Source of the DNA: Dongia_A sp035274225
GTDB taxonomy: Bacteria; Pseudomonadota; Alphaproteobacteria; Dongiales; Dongiaceae
Direction: 5' to 3'
Assembly: GCA_035274225.1 (NCBI GenBank)
Contig: DATEOK010000250.1
Span: 1-64,000, forward strand
Length of the DNA stretch: 64,000 nucleotides
This document shows, piece by piece, positions 52,133-60,366 of this stretch. A program made the position numbers and the translations under genes. How positions within the stretch are numbered: the first letter of the stretch is position 1; every line of letters starts with the position of its first letter. The notes below the pieces were generated by a model, which saw only the letters and a list, made by a program, of their open reading frames with translations, did no database searches and had not been told where the DNA came from.

Positions 52133-52850
52133 CGACGGCGAGCGCCTGGCCGGTGATCCAGTGCGCTTCCTCGGATGCGAGGAAGGCGACCGCCGGCACG
52201 ATGTCGGCCGGCTTGCCGACGCCCTTGATGGCTTGCAGCATCTCGACGAAGCCGAAGGCTTCCTTGTGCGGGGTCTGCTGCACGCCCTCGGTGTCGGTGA
52301 GGCCGGGGCACACAGAGTTGACGGTAATCTTGTGGCCGCCGAGCTCGGTCGCCAGCGCGCGGGTGAAGGTCAGCACGCCGCCCTTGGAGGCGACATAGTG
52401 CGCCATGTTGGGCGTGCCGGCGAAGATCGAGTTGGAGCTGAAATTGACGATGCGGCCGTAGTTGTTCTTGCGCATCAGGTCGGAGCCGGCGCGGCACATC
52501 AGGTACAGGCCGTCCAGGTTGACACGCAGGACGCGGCGCCATTCCTTGAAGGTCAGCTCGTCCCATTTCACGAACGGCACGATCGCGGCGTTGTTCACCA
52601 GCACATCGAGCTTGCCGCACTTGGAGGCGACGGCCTGGAACAGCTTGCCGACCGCGTCCTCGTCGCCGATGTCGCACGCCATGCCGAAGCTCTTGCCGCC
52701 GATCGCCTTGGCGGTGGCGTTGGCGCCATCGCCGTTGATGTCGACCGCGACCACTGTCGCGCCCTCCTGGCCCAGGCGCTCCGCGACGGCGCGGCCCATG
52801 CCTTGCGCCGCGCCCGATACGACCGCGACGCGACCTTCAAATCTGCGCAT
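52110..52850 (-). CDS. Pyridoxal 4-dehydrogenase (SDR family)
   Basis: A 246-residue short-chain dehydrogenase. The cofactor motif is VSGAAQGMGRAVAERLG, with NNAAIVPFV for the NNAG segment and the catalytic set in NFSSNSIFAGTP and YVASKGG (Ser, Tyr, Lys). It closely follows, from memory, M. loti pyridoxal 4-dehydrogenase, in particular AGTPNMAHYVASKGGV, PHKEAFGFVEMLQAIKG and HWITGQALAVDAGMVRW. That enzyme oxidises pyridoxal to 4-pyridoxolactone with NAD. The start at MRRFEGR was chosen because GGGGGAG precedes it; an ATG four codons earlier would overlap that site. Confidence 0.9.
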   Translation of the reverse strand: MRRFEGRVAVVSGAAQGMGRAVAERLGQEGATVVAVDINGDGANATAKAIGGKSFGMACDIGDEDAVGKLFQAVASKCGKLDVLVNNAAIVPFVKWDELTFKEWRRVLRVNLDGLYLMCRAGSDLMRKNNYGRIVNFSSNSIFAGTPNMAHYVASKGGVLTFTRALATELGGHKITVNSVCPGLTDTEGVQQTPHKEAFGFVEMLQAIKGVGKPADIVPAVAFLASEEAHWITGQALAVDAGMVRW

Positions 52851-52871
52851 GCTCTCCCCCATGATTGGAAA

Positions 52872-54041
52872 TCAGCCCTGGATGACTTGCAGCGCGGCGT
52901 CGATGCCCGCCGCGACGTCGACCTTGCGCCCGAGCCGGCGCAGCGCGCCGCCCAGCGCGGTGAGCGCGACGGTGGCATAGATCGGCTCCGCGACAGGGCC
53001 CATGTGGCCGATGCGGATCAGCTTGCCCTTGGTCTCGTTGCGGCCGGATGAGAACACCACGCCGAACTCGGCGCGCGCCGCTGCGATGACCTCTTCGTCG
53101 CCCACTCCCGCCGGTACGCGCACGGCGGTGCAGGTGGGCGAAGCGATGCCCTCGGTCTTAGCCCACAGCTCCAGGCCCATGGCCTTGATGCCGGCACGGC
53201 AGGCGCGTGCGGTCAAGCCGTGCCGGCGCCAGACGTTCTCCGGCCCTTCGTCGAGATACTGATCGAGCGCGCCGTCGAGCCCATTGATCTCCGCGACCGA
53301 GGGCGTGAAGGGAAACGGCTTCTCCTTGCTCCAGGCGTTCTTCCAGTCCTTGAGGCTGAGGACCGAGGCGAACGGCGCCTTTGGGTTGGCCTCGACATGT
53401 TTCCAGGCGCGCTCGCTGACCGACATGATGGTGAGCCCCGGCGCGCCGCCCAGGCACTTGCCGGGGCCGGTGATGAAGATGTCGGCGAAGCAATCGTCCG
53501 GATGGATGTCCATGCCGCCGAAGGAGGAGACGGCGTCGACGATCAGCAGCCCGTCATGCTCGCGCACGATCTTGCCGATCTCGCGCGCGGGATTGATGGT
53601 CCCCGACGGCGTGTCGTGGTGGACCAGGGAGACGACCTTGATGTCCGGCCGCTTGCGGAAGGCGTCCGCCACCTGGCCGGGATCGATCGCCTCGTTGTAC
53701 GGGACCTCGATCTCCACCATGTCCTTGTGGTAGCGCGCCGACCAGTAGCCGAAGCCCTTGCCGTAGACGCCCGAGGCGAGGTTGAGGACGGTGTCGTTGG
53801 GCGAGATGAGGGACGCGGCGGCAGCCTCGATCCCGGGCGCCGGCTCGACCTGCAGGATCAGCGCCGGGTCCTTGACCTTGAGGGCGGCCGCACATTTGCG
53901 GGTCACGTCCTCGTAGAACTGCTGGAACCAAGGATCGAAGTCGTACTGCACCGGGCGCGACATGGCGCGCAGGACGCGCGGATAGGCCGCGACTGGTCCG
54001 GCGGACAGGGTGATGACCGGTTCCTTGATCCTGGATGCCAT
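52872..54041 (-). CDS. Pyridoxamine-pyruvate aminotransferase
   Basis: A 389-residue fold-type I aminotransferase. Lys195 in TGPGKCLGGAP matches the catalytic lysine of the M. loti enzyme (Lys197). Other closely similar segments are EPAPGIEAAAASLISPNDTV, LNLASGVYGKGFGYW, VPYNEAIDPGQVADAF, HHDTPSGTINPAREIG and FPFTPSVAEINGLDGALDQY. The M. loti enzyme converts pyridoxamine and pyruvate to pyridoxal and alanine, and unusually uses no PLP cofactor. It is first in the minus-strand operon with pyridoxal 4-dehydrogenase, 21 bases downstream, and the ankyrin protein. Confidence 0.92.
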   Translation of the reverse strand: MASRIKEPVITLSAGPVAAYPRVLRAMSRPVQYDFDPWFQQFYEDVTRKCAAALKVKDPALILQVEPAPGIEAAAASLISPNDTVLNLASGVYGKGFGYWSARYHKDMVEIEVPYNEAIDPGQVADAFRKRPDIKVVSLVHHDTPSGTINPAREIGKIVREHDGLLIVDAVSSFGGMDIHPDDCFADIFITGPGKCLGGAPGLTIMSVSERAWKHVEANPKAPFASVLSLKDWKNAWSKEKPFPFTPSVAEINGLDGALDQYLDEGPENVWRRHGLTARACRAGIKAMGLELWAKTEGIASPTCTAVRVPAGVGDEEVIAAARAEFGVVFSSGRNETKGKLIRIGHMGPVAEPIYATVALTALGGALRRLGRKVDVAAGIDAALQVIQG

Positions 54042-54155
54042 GGTTGCAAGCCCCCGCAGCGGTTTTCTTGCTTCTTGCTTGGTTCATCGATCATAGACGC
54101 AGGCCCAAAAAAGTGGAAACAATATCCGCAATGGGGCGGCATTGGTCCGGCGGGG

Positions 54156-55733
54156 ATGACATCCGGTTCCGACGATTGGTTCGACATCCTGGTGATTGGT
54201 TCAGGCACCGCGGGCTCGGTGCTGGCCGCGCGCCTCAGCGAGGATGCGGATGTTTCGGTCGGCCTCATCGAGGCCGGAGGCGCTGCGGTCGATCCGCGCA
54301 TCGCCGAGCCGGCGCAATGGCCGTTGCTGCAAGGCAGTGCCATCGACTGGGCCTATCGCACGATCCCGCAGCCGCATACCGCCAACCGCGTGCACGAGTG
54401 GGCGCGCGGCAAGGTGATCGGCGGCTCGACCGCGCTCAACGCGATGGCGCATGTGCGCGGTCACCCGGACGACTTCGATTCATGGGACTGCGCCGGCTGG
54501 GGCTATGCGGACCTGATGCCGTATTTCCTGCGCTCGGAGCACTACACGCCGGGCGCCAACGCGCACCACGCGGTTGGCGGACCGCTGCACTTGATCCGCC
54601 CGACCGCGCCGCATCCGGTGACCGAGGCCTACATGGCTGCCGGCGCGGAGATCGGAATTGCGCCGACCGACGATCACAACGGCGCGCGCATGACAGGCCC
54701 GTGCCTCAACACGCTCACCATCAAGGACGGTAGGCGCCAGACTATCGCCGATGCCTATCTCGCACCGGCGCTCGGGCGGCGGAACCTGCATCTGATGGCG
54801 GAGACGCAGGTGCTGTCGCTGACCCTGCAGGGTAGTCGGTGCGCGGGCGTACGTATCGCGGATCGCAGCGGCGAGCGCGAGATCATGGCCCAGCGCATCA
54901 TCCTTGCGGCGGGCACGATCGCCTCGCCCATGCTCCTGATGCGCTCGGGCATCGGTGCGGCAGATGACTTGCGCGCGCTGGGCATCGCCGTGCATCACGA
55001 CCTGCCCGGCGTTGGGCGCAACCTGCACGACCATCTGCTCAGCGGCGGCAACGTCTATCGCGCGCGCCGGCCGGTGCCGCCGTCGAAATACCAGAACTCG
55101 GAATCGCTGATGTATGTCGCGCGTGATGCCGCTGCGGGCGCGCCGGAGCTGGTGCTGGCCTGCGTCATTGCGCCGGTGACGACGGAGCGCTTCGCGCCCC
55201 TGAAGCTGGGCGAGGCCTATTCAATCATGTTCGGCTTCACCCATCCGCGCAGCCGCGGCACACTGAAGCTGGCGAGCGCCGATCCCGCTGCCGCGCCGCT
55301 GATCGATCCCAATTATCTGGCCGAGGCATACGACCGCGAGATCTATCTCGATGCGCTGGAGCGGGCGCGCGCGGTCGGTCGGTCAGGCGCGCTCTCCGAC
55401 TGGCGGCTGCATGAGTACCTGCCCGGCCCATCGGTGCGGACGACGGCCGCGAAGCGCGCGTTCCTGGAGCAGGCGGCCTTCACGCATCATCATCCGGTCG
55501 GCACTTGCCGCATGGGCGCCGATGAAGAGGCGGTCGTCGGAGCCGATCTCGCCGTGCGCGGTTTCGACAATCTCTTTGTATGCGATGCCTCCATCATGCC
55601 GGCGATCACCACCGGGCCGGTCAATGCGGCGATAGTCGCGATCGCCGAACGCTTCAGCGACCTCATGCGTGGCCGCGCGCCGCTCGCGCCGTATTTGCCC
55701 GCCACCGCGCCCGTGGTACAGAGGCGCGCATGA
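54156..55733 (+). CDS. Pyridoxine 4-oxidase (GMC oxidoreductase)
   Basis: A 525-residue FAD-dependent GMC enzyme. The FAD motif is VIGSGTAGSVLAARLSE, the GMC signatures are ARGKVIGGSTALNAMAHVRG and GTIASPMLLMRSGIG, and the catalytic histidine lies in THHHPVGTCRMG with GPVNAAIVAIAE. It resembles, from memory, M. loti pyridoxine 4-oxidase, including GRNLHDHLLSGGNVYRARRP and FGFTHPRSRGTLKL. That enzyme oxidises pyridoxine to pyridoxal. The ATG follows GGCGGGG; an in-frame extension goes far back into the aminotransferase region on the other strand and was discarded. A choline-dehydrogenase-like role is less likely in this context. Confidence 0.85.
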   Translation: MTSGSDDWFDILVIGSGTAGSVLAARLSEDADVSVGLIEAGGAAVDPRIAEPAQWPLLQGSAIDWAYRTIPQPHTANRVHEWARGKVIGGSTALNAMAHVRGHPDDFDSWDCAGWGYADLMPYFLRSEHYTPGANAHHAVGGPLHLIRPTAPHPVTEAYMAAGAEIGIAPTDDHNGARMTGPCLNTLTIKDGRRQTIADAYLAPALGRRNLHLMAETQVLSLTLQGSRCAGVRIADRSGEREIMAQRIILAAGTIASPMLLMRSGIGAADDLRALGIAVHHDLPGVGRNLHDHLLSGGNVYRARRPVPPSKYQNSESLMYVARDAAAGAPELVLACVIAPVTTERFAPLKLGEAYSIMFGFTHPRSRGTLKLASADPAAAPLIDPNYLAEAYDREIYLDALERARAVGRSGALSDWRLHEYLPGPSVRTTAAKRAFLEQAAFTHHHPVGTCRMGADEEAVVGADLAVRGFDNLFVCDASIMPAITTGPVNAAIVAIAERFSDLMRGRAPLAPYLPATAPVVQRRA

Positions 55734-56149
55734 AACTTCGGTCAATTCTGCTCGCCCTGTCGATGGGGCTGGCATCGTGCGTCTCGGATGCGCACGACCG
55801 GCCCGTCACCATGACGCTCGCCAACGCGGGCAGCGAGTCGCTGCGCTGCCGATTGATGTTCGGCCATTGGGTCGATCGCGACCTCGGCGCGGTGGCGCCG
55901 GGCGGCGCGACCGAGCTCACTATGTTTCAGTCGGCAAGCGACGGCGCGCTCTACATCATGCGTTCGGACGGCGAGCGGAAGATGATGATCGAGACCATCC
56001 AATGCGCGCCATCCGGCGACTGGATGGAGACCTTCGGACAAGTGGATTTCGCGCCGATCCGCTCTAGGCGCGCGCAGGCAATTGAGGCAAGCTGCGCCGC
56101 GTCGGCAGCAGGGGGAAGGACCGTCTGCCGGCTTGACCGAATCAATTAA
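55730..56149 (+). CDS. Small exported lipoprotein, hypothetical
   Basis: A 139-residue protein starting at an ATG overlapping the pyridoxine-oxidase stop by four bases. A lipoprotein signal (SILLALSMGLASC) has a lipobox cysteine at LASC, so it is probably membrane-anchored. The mature part has three further cysteines (LRCRLMF, IQCAPSG, and ASCAAS/VCRLD near the end) that could form disulfides. No family is recognised. Co-transcription with the oxidase and the following ligase is likely because the gaps are small. Confidence 0.6.
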   Translation: MKLRSILLALSMGLASCVSDAHDRPVTMTLANAGSESLRCRLMFGHWVDRDLGAVAPGGATELTMFQSASDGALYIMRSDGERKMMIETIQCAPSGDWMETFGQVDFAPIRSRRAQAIEASCAASAAGGRTVCRLDRIN

Positions 56150-56161
56150 AACAGACGGGTA

Positions 56162-57685
56162 ATGACGACCAACAGCTTCAACACCGTGGCGGCGCTGCTG
56201 TGCGCGGGAGACCCGGCGGCATCAGCGATCGGCGCGCCGGATCGCAGGACCATGACGCGCGGCGAACTGTCGCGGCTGGTGGAGCAGGCCGGCGGCGCGC
56301 TGCGCGCGTTCGGCATCCGGCAGAACCACGCGGTGGCGATGGTGATGCCGAACGGGCCGGAGATGGCGACGGCTTTCCTCGCGGTCGCGAGCTGGGCGAC
56401 GGCCGCACCGCTCAACCCCGCCTATCGCACCGACGAGTTCGATTTCTATCTCGATGACCTCCATGCCAAGGCGCTGATCATCGAAGGCGGCCCGGATTCT
56501 CCCGCGCGCGCCGTCGCGGCCCGGCGCAACATTCCGGTGATCGAGCTGACGCCCGACGAAAGTGGTCCGGCCGGCAGCTTCACACTGTCGATTCCGTTCG
56601 CGGATGCGGGCGCACCGCAGCCCGATCCGGACGATGTCGCGCTGGTGCTTCATACCTCGGGCACCACATCGCGGCCCAAGATCGTGCCGCTACGCCAGCG
56701 CAATCTCACGGCCTCGGCGCGCAACATCGCGGGCACCTTGGCGTTGACGCCGCGGGACCGCTGCCTGCTGGTCATGCCGCTGTTCCACATCCATGGGCTG
56801 GTCGGCGCGCTGCTGTCTTCGCTGCACGCCGGCGCCAGCGCGCATTGCCCGCCCGGCTTCAACACGCTGAAGTTCTTCCACTGGCTCGATCAGTGCGAGC
56901 CGACTTGGTACACCGCGGTCCCGACCATGCATCAGGCGGTGCTGGCGCGCGCGCCGCGCAACGCCGACGTGATCGCGCGGCGCAAGCTGCGTTTCATCCG
57001 CTCGTCCTCGGCCTCGCTGCCGCCGCAGGTGATGAAGCAGTTGGAGGAGACGTTCGGTTGTCCGGCGATCGAATCCTACGGCATGACCGAAGCCGCGCAC
57101 CAGATGGCGAGCAATCCGCTGCCGCCGCGGGCGCGCAAGCCGGGCAGCGTCGGCATCGCGGCCGGTCCGGAGATCGCGATCATGAATGCCGAGGGCAGGT
57201 TGCTGGCGCCAGGCGAGATCGGCGAGATCGTGATCCGCGGCGAGAACGTGACGGCCGGCTACGCCCACAACCCCAAGGCCAATGCCGAGGCCTTCACCAG
57301 CGGCTGGTTCCGCACCGGCGATCAGGGGGTGATCGATGCGGACGGGTATCTCAGCCTCACCGGCCGCCTGAAGGAGATCATCAACCGCGGCGGCGAGAAG
57401 ATCGCTCCGCGTGAAGTGGACGAGGTGCTGATGGAGCATCCGGCGGTGGCGCAGGTCGTGACCTTCGCCATGCCGCACAAGAACCTGGGCGAGGAGGTCG
57501 CCGCCGCCGTCGTGCTGCGCGAGGGACAGACCGTGACCGAGCAGGAGCTGCGCCACTTCGCCGGCGAGCATCTCGCCAACTTCAAGGTGCCGCACAAGAT
57601 CGTGTTCCTGGCGGAGATCCCGAAAGGCGCCACCGGGAAGCTGCAGCGCATCGGCCTCGCGGCCCGGCTAGGGTTGGCGGAGTGA
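56162..57685 (+). CDS. AMP-dependent acyl-CoA synthetase (oxalate-CoA-ligase-like)
   Basis: A 507-residue adenylate-forming ligase. The phosphate-binding motif is LHTSGTTSRPKIVPL, followed by the acyl-site YGMTEAAHQM, the TGDQGVIDADGYLSLTGR hinge and the C-terminal KGATGKLQR with the catalytic lysine. MVMPNGPEMATAFLAVASWA and the short N-terminus are like plant and fungal oxalate-CoA ligases (AAE3 type). Substrate is inferred only by resemblance. It sits 12 bases after the lipoprotein gene and may share its transcript. Confidence 0.85.
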   Translation: MTTNSFNTVAALLCAGDPAASAIGAPDRRTMTRGELSRLVEQAGGALRAFGIRQNHAVAMVMPNGPEMATAFLAVASWATAAPLNPAYRTDEFDFYLDDLHAKALIIEGGPDSPARAVAARRNIPVIELTPDESGPAGSFTLSIPFADAGAPQPDPDDVALVLHTSGTTSRPKIVPLRQRNLTASARNIAGTLALTPRDRCLLVMPLFHIHGLVGALLSSLHAGASAHCPPGFNTLKFFHWLDQCEPTWYTAVPTMHQAVLARAPRNADVIARRKLRFIRSSSASLPPQVMKQLEETFGCPAIESYGMTEAAHQMASNPLPPRARKPGSVGIAAGPEIAIMNAEGRLLAPGEIGEIVIRGENVTAGYAHNPKANAEAFTSGWFRTGDQGVIDADGYLSLTGRLKEIINRGGEKIAPREVDEVLMEHPAVAQVVTFAMPHKNLGEEVAAAVVLREGQTVTEQELRHFAGEHLANFKVPHKIVFLAEIPKGATGKLQRIGLAARLGLAE

Positions 57686-57982
57686 CGCGGAGCGTACGAC
57701 ATCGTGGGCATCGACTCACGACGGCGCAAGGTCGTGACCGCAGGCATCCTGCGTTAGCGGCCATTCGCAGGCGCAAAACCCCGGTCGTTTCCACTAGCAT
57801 AAAAGTAATATTTTGGGAACATTTAGCGTACCTGCTGCATTGCACCATTTCTGGGTTTGCGGACGCCGTTGCTTGCGCTAGGGTTTCGTCCATCGCCGCG
57901 AACCGACGGCGAGTCAGGGGAAAACGAAGGGGTTTGTCCGCACCGGATGGTCCGGTGCGACGGTGCATGCCGGAGCAAAACG
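57686..57982. other. Intergenic gap before truncated dehydrogenase gene
   Basis: Just under 300 bases. An AT-rich patch (CATAAAAGTAATATTTTGGG around 57800) stands out and could hold a promoter. No gene, repeat or clear terminator was seen. Confidence 0.4.
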
Positions 57983-58690
57983 ATGCAGCTCAGCGTCTTC
58001 GGTCTCGACTATGTGGGCTCGGTCGCGGCGGGGTGCCTCGCCGGGCAGGGCCACGAGGTCATCGCGGTCGATCCCGACGCGGACAAGGTCGCAACCATCC
58101 GCCGCGCGGTGGCGCCGGTGAACGAGCCGGGGCTGAGCCGCCTGGTCAAGGACGCGGTCGCGGCACAGCGGTTGCGCGCGACCACCGATCTCGCCGAAGC
58201 GATCGCGGCCAGCGCTTTGACCAGCATCTGCGCCGGGACCACCGACCGGCACGGCCGGGCGGATCTCTCGCTCACCCTGGCGCTGTGCGAGAAGATCGGC
58301 AACGCCCTGCGCGACAAACCCAAATTCCACGCCATCGTGCTGCGCAGCGCGGTCCGGTCCGGCACCGTGCGCGATTTCATCCTGCCGGCGCTGGAGCGTG
58401 CCTCAGGCAAGCGGGCCGGCACGGATTTCGGCCTCGCTATCTATCCCCAGTTCCTGCGGCGCGGCAGCGCCCTCGAGGACTATCTCAATCCGCCGGCCAT
58501 GATCCTCGGCGTCACCGACGAGGAGACCCTGGCGCGCCTGCGCGAGATGGACATCGCCCTGGAGGCGCCGGAAATCGTGGTGGAGTTGGACGAAGCCGAG
58601 GCCATGTTGAACGCCAACCTGCGTTCATCCGGTCCGGCGCGGCCGGCAGCGGTGGAGCCCGGCTGGGCCGCGGCCGTGGCGATGGCGTAG
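57983..58690 (+). pseudogene. Truncated GDP-mannose/UDP-glucose dehydrogenase (AlgD-like N-terminal domain only)
   Basis: The 235-residue product matches the NAD-binding domain of AlgD-type dehydrogenases: MQLSVFGLDYVGSVAAGCLA, NEPGLSRLVKDAV, VLRSAVRSGTVRDFILPALE and IYPQFLRRGSALEDYLNPPA. It ends near VVELDEAEAMLNANLRSSG, where full enzymes continue with the central and C-terminal domains and the catalytic cysteine; these are missing. The Rossmann glycine motif is GLDYVG instead of GLGYVG, and the CVGTP segment reads CAGTT. The last 20 residues are alanine-rich. It is probably a decayed gene, but a stand-alone protein cannot be ruled out. Placed before a phosphomannomutase gene. Confidence 0.75.
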
Positions 58691-58796
58691 CAGATAGCCT
58701 TTTGAACTCGCGCGCCGCGGCAACCATCACGCCGCGGCGGTGTTATTTACGCGGCAATTTTCCGTCCTCTTCATACATATTTCCAGTAGGCTCATC

Positions 58797-60242
58797 ATGG
58801 CACCGCTCGCATCCAAAGGGACGACCTCCTTCCCCATGCCCAGCCACAAGTTCCATCCCAGCATCCTGCGCGAATACGACGTGCGCGGCATCGTCGGCGA
58901 AACCCTGTTCGAGCCCGATGGCGAATGGGTCGGCCGCGCCTTTGCGACCGTGCTGGCGCGCCAGCTCAATCGCGCGCCGACCATCGCGGTCGGGCGCGAC
59001 GGGCGCCTGAGCTCGCCGGGGCTGACGGAAGCACTGATCAAGGGCCTGCGCGGCGCCGGCGCGAACGTGGTGTCGATCGGCGTTGGGCCGACGCCGATGC
59101 TGTATTTCTCGGTCTATCACCTGAGGACCGACGGCGGGATCATGGTCACCGGCTCGCACAATCCGCCGACCCACAACGGCTTCAAGCTGATGATCGGCCG
59201 CAAGCCGTTCTTCGGCCAGATGATCCAGGATCTCGGCAAGCTGACCGCTGCCGGCGACGTGCTGAGCGGCAGCGGCGAGCTCGAGACCGCGTCGGTGCTC
59301 GAGGAATACGTGGACCGGCTGGCGAGCGAGGTGGCGGATGTCGACCTCAGCCACCTCAAGGTCGGCTGGGACGCCGGCAACGGCGCGGCGGGCGAGGCGA
59401 TGGCCCTGCTCACCCAGCGCATCGGCGGCAAGCACATCATCCTCAACGAGGTGATCGACGGCAAATTCCCGGCCCATCACCCCGATCCGAGCGAGCCCAA
59501 GAACCTGGTGCAGCTGCAGGAGACGGTGGCCAGGGACAAGCTGGACCTCGGCATCGCGTTCGACGGTGACGGCGACCGCATCGGCGCCGTCGATTCCAAG
59601 GGCCGCATGCTGTTCGGCGACCAGCTGCTGTCGATCCTGGCGCGCGACGTGCTCAAGGACAAGCCGGGCGGCATCATCATCGCCGACGTGAAGGCGAGCC
59701 AGGTGCTGTTCGACGAGGTCGCGAAATACGGCGGCAAGCCGCTGATGTGGAAGACCGGCCATTCGCTGATCAAGGTCAAGATGGCGGAGACCGGCTCGCC
59801 GCTGGCGGGCGAGATGAGCGGGCACGTGTTCTTCGCCGACCGCTACTACGGATACGACGATGCGCTCTATGCTGCCGTGCGGCTCTTGAAGGCGGTGGCG
59901 CGGCTCGGCGGCGACCTTGCCAAGCTGCGCGATCAGCTGCCGCATCCGGTCAACACGCCGGAGCTGCGCTTTCCCTGCGCCGACGACCGCAAGTTCGCGG
60001 TGGTGTCCGAAGTGCGCGACCGGCTGAAGAAGGAAGGCGCGCAGTTCGACGATGTCGACGGTGTGCGCGTCAAGACCAAGGACGGCTGGTGGCTGCTGCG
60101 CGCCTCGAACACCCAGGCTGTGCTGGTCGCCCGCGCCGAAGCGGGCGACCAGGCGGGGCTGGAGCGGATGAAGACGCATCTTGGCAAGCAGCTGCAGCAG
60201 AGTGGCGTCGCACTGCCGGACAAGTCGACGGCTGGGCACTAA
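58797..60242 (+). CDS. Phosphomannomutase/phosphoglucomutase
   Basis: A 481-residue alpha-D-phosphohexomutase. It opens FHPSILREYDVRGIVGETL; the catalytic phosphoserine is in VTGSHNPPTHNGFK, the metal loop is FDGDGDRIGAVD, the sugar-binding loop GEMSGHVFFAD and the phosphate-binding loop RASNTQAVLVARAE. Length and order match AlgC-type PMM/PGM, which converts mannose 6- or glucose 6-phosphate to the 1-phosphate for polysaccharide synthesis. The start at MAPLASKG has AGTAGG upstream; a later ATG at 58836 is possible. The AlgD-like fragment just before it suggests a former exopolysaccharide locus. Confidence 0.92.
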   Translation: MAPLASKGTTSFPMPSHKFHPSILREYDVRGIVGETLFEPDGEWVGRAFATVLARQLNRAPTIAVGRDGRLSSPGLTEALIKGLRGAGANVVSIGVGPTPMLYFSVYHLRTDGGIMVTGSHNPPTHNGFKLMIGRKPFFGQMIQDLGKLTAAGDVLSGSGELETASVLEEYVDRLASEVADVDLSHLKVGWDAGNGAAGEAMALLTQRIGGKHIILNEVIDGKFPAHHPDPSEPKNLVQLQETVARDKLDLGIAFDGDGDRIGAVDSKGRMLFGDQLLSILARDVLKDKPGGIIIADVKASQVLFDEVAKYGGKPLMWKTGHSLIKVKMAETGSPLAGEMSGHVFFADRYYGYDDALYAAVRLLKAVARLGGDLAKLRDQLPHPVNTPELRFPCADDRKFAVVSEVRDRLKKEGAQFDDVDGVRVKTKDGWWLLRASNTQAVLVARAEAGDQAGLERMKTHLGKQLQQSGVALPDKSTAGH

Positions 60243-60250
60243 TTTTCAAA

Positions 60251-60364
60251 CTGTCATCCCGGCCAAGCCGCGCAGCGGCGCAGAGCCGGGACCCATGCCA
60301 TCTCACCGAGGCATTGACAGTCCCCATGGGTCCCGGGTCGCGCTACGCTTGCCCGGGATGACAG
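60251..60364. repeat. Palindromic intergenic repeat, family B, copy 3
   Basis: CTGTCATCCCGG at the left and CCCGGGATGACAG at the right, with inner GGGACCCATGCC and CCATGGGTCCCGG. The middle (CACCGAGGCATTGACAG) nearly matches copy 1. It fills the gap between the convergent mutase and FAH-family genes. Confidence 0.85.
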
Positions 60365-60366
60365 AC

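Noticed and set aside
57682..59010. Plus-strand frame of 442 codons spanning the AlgD-like fragment
   Set aside because: Different frame from the recognisable dehydrogenase sequence; arginine-rich and motif-free.
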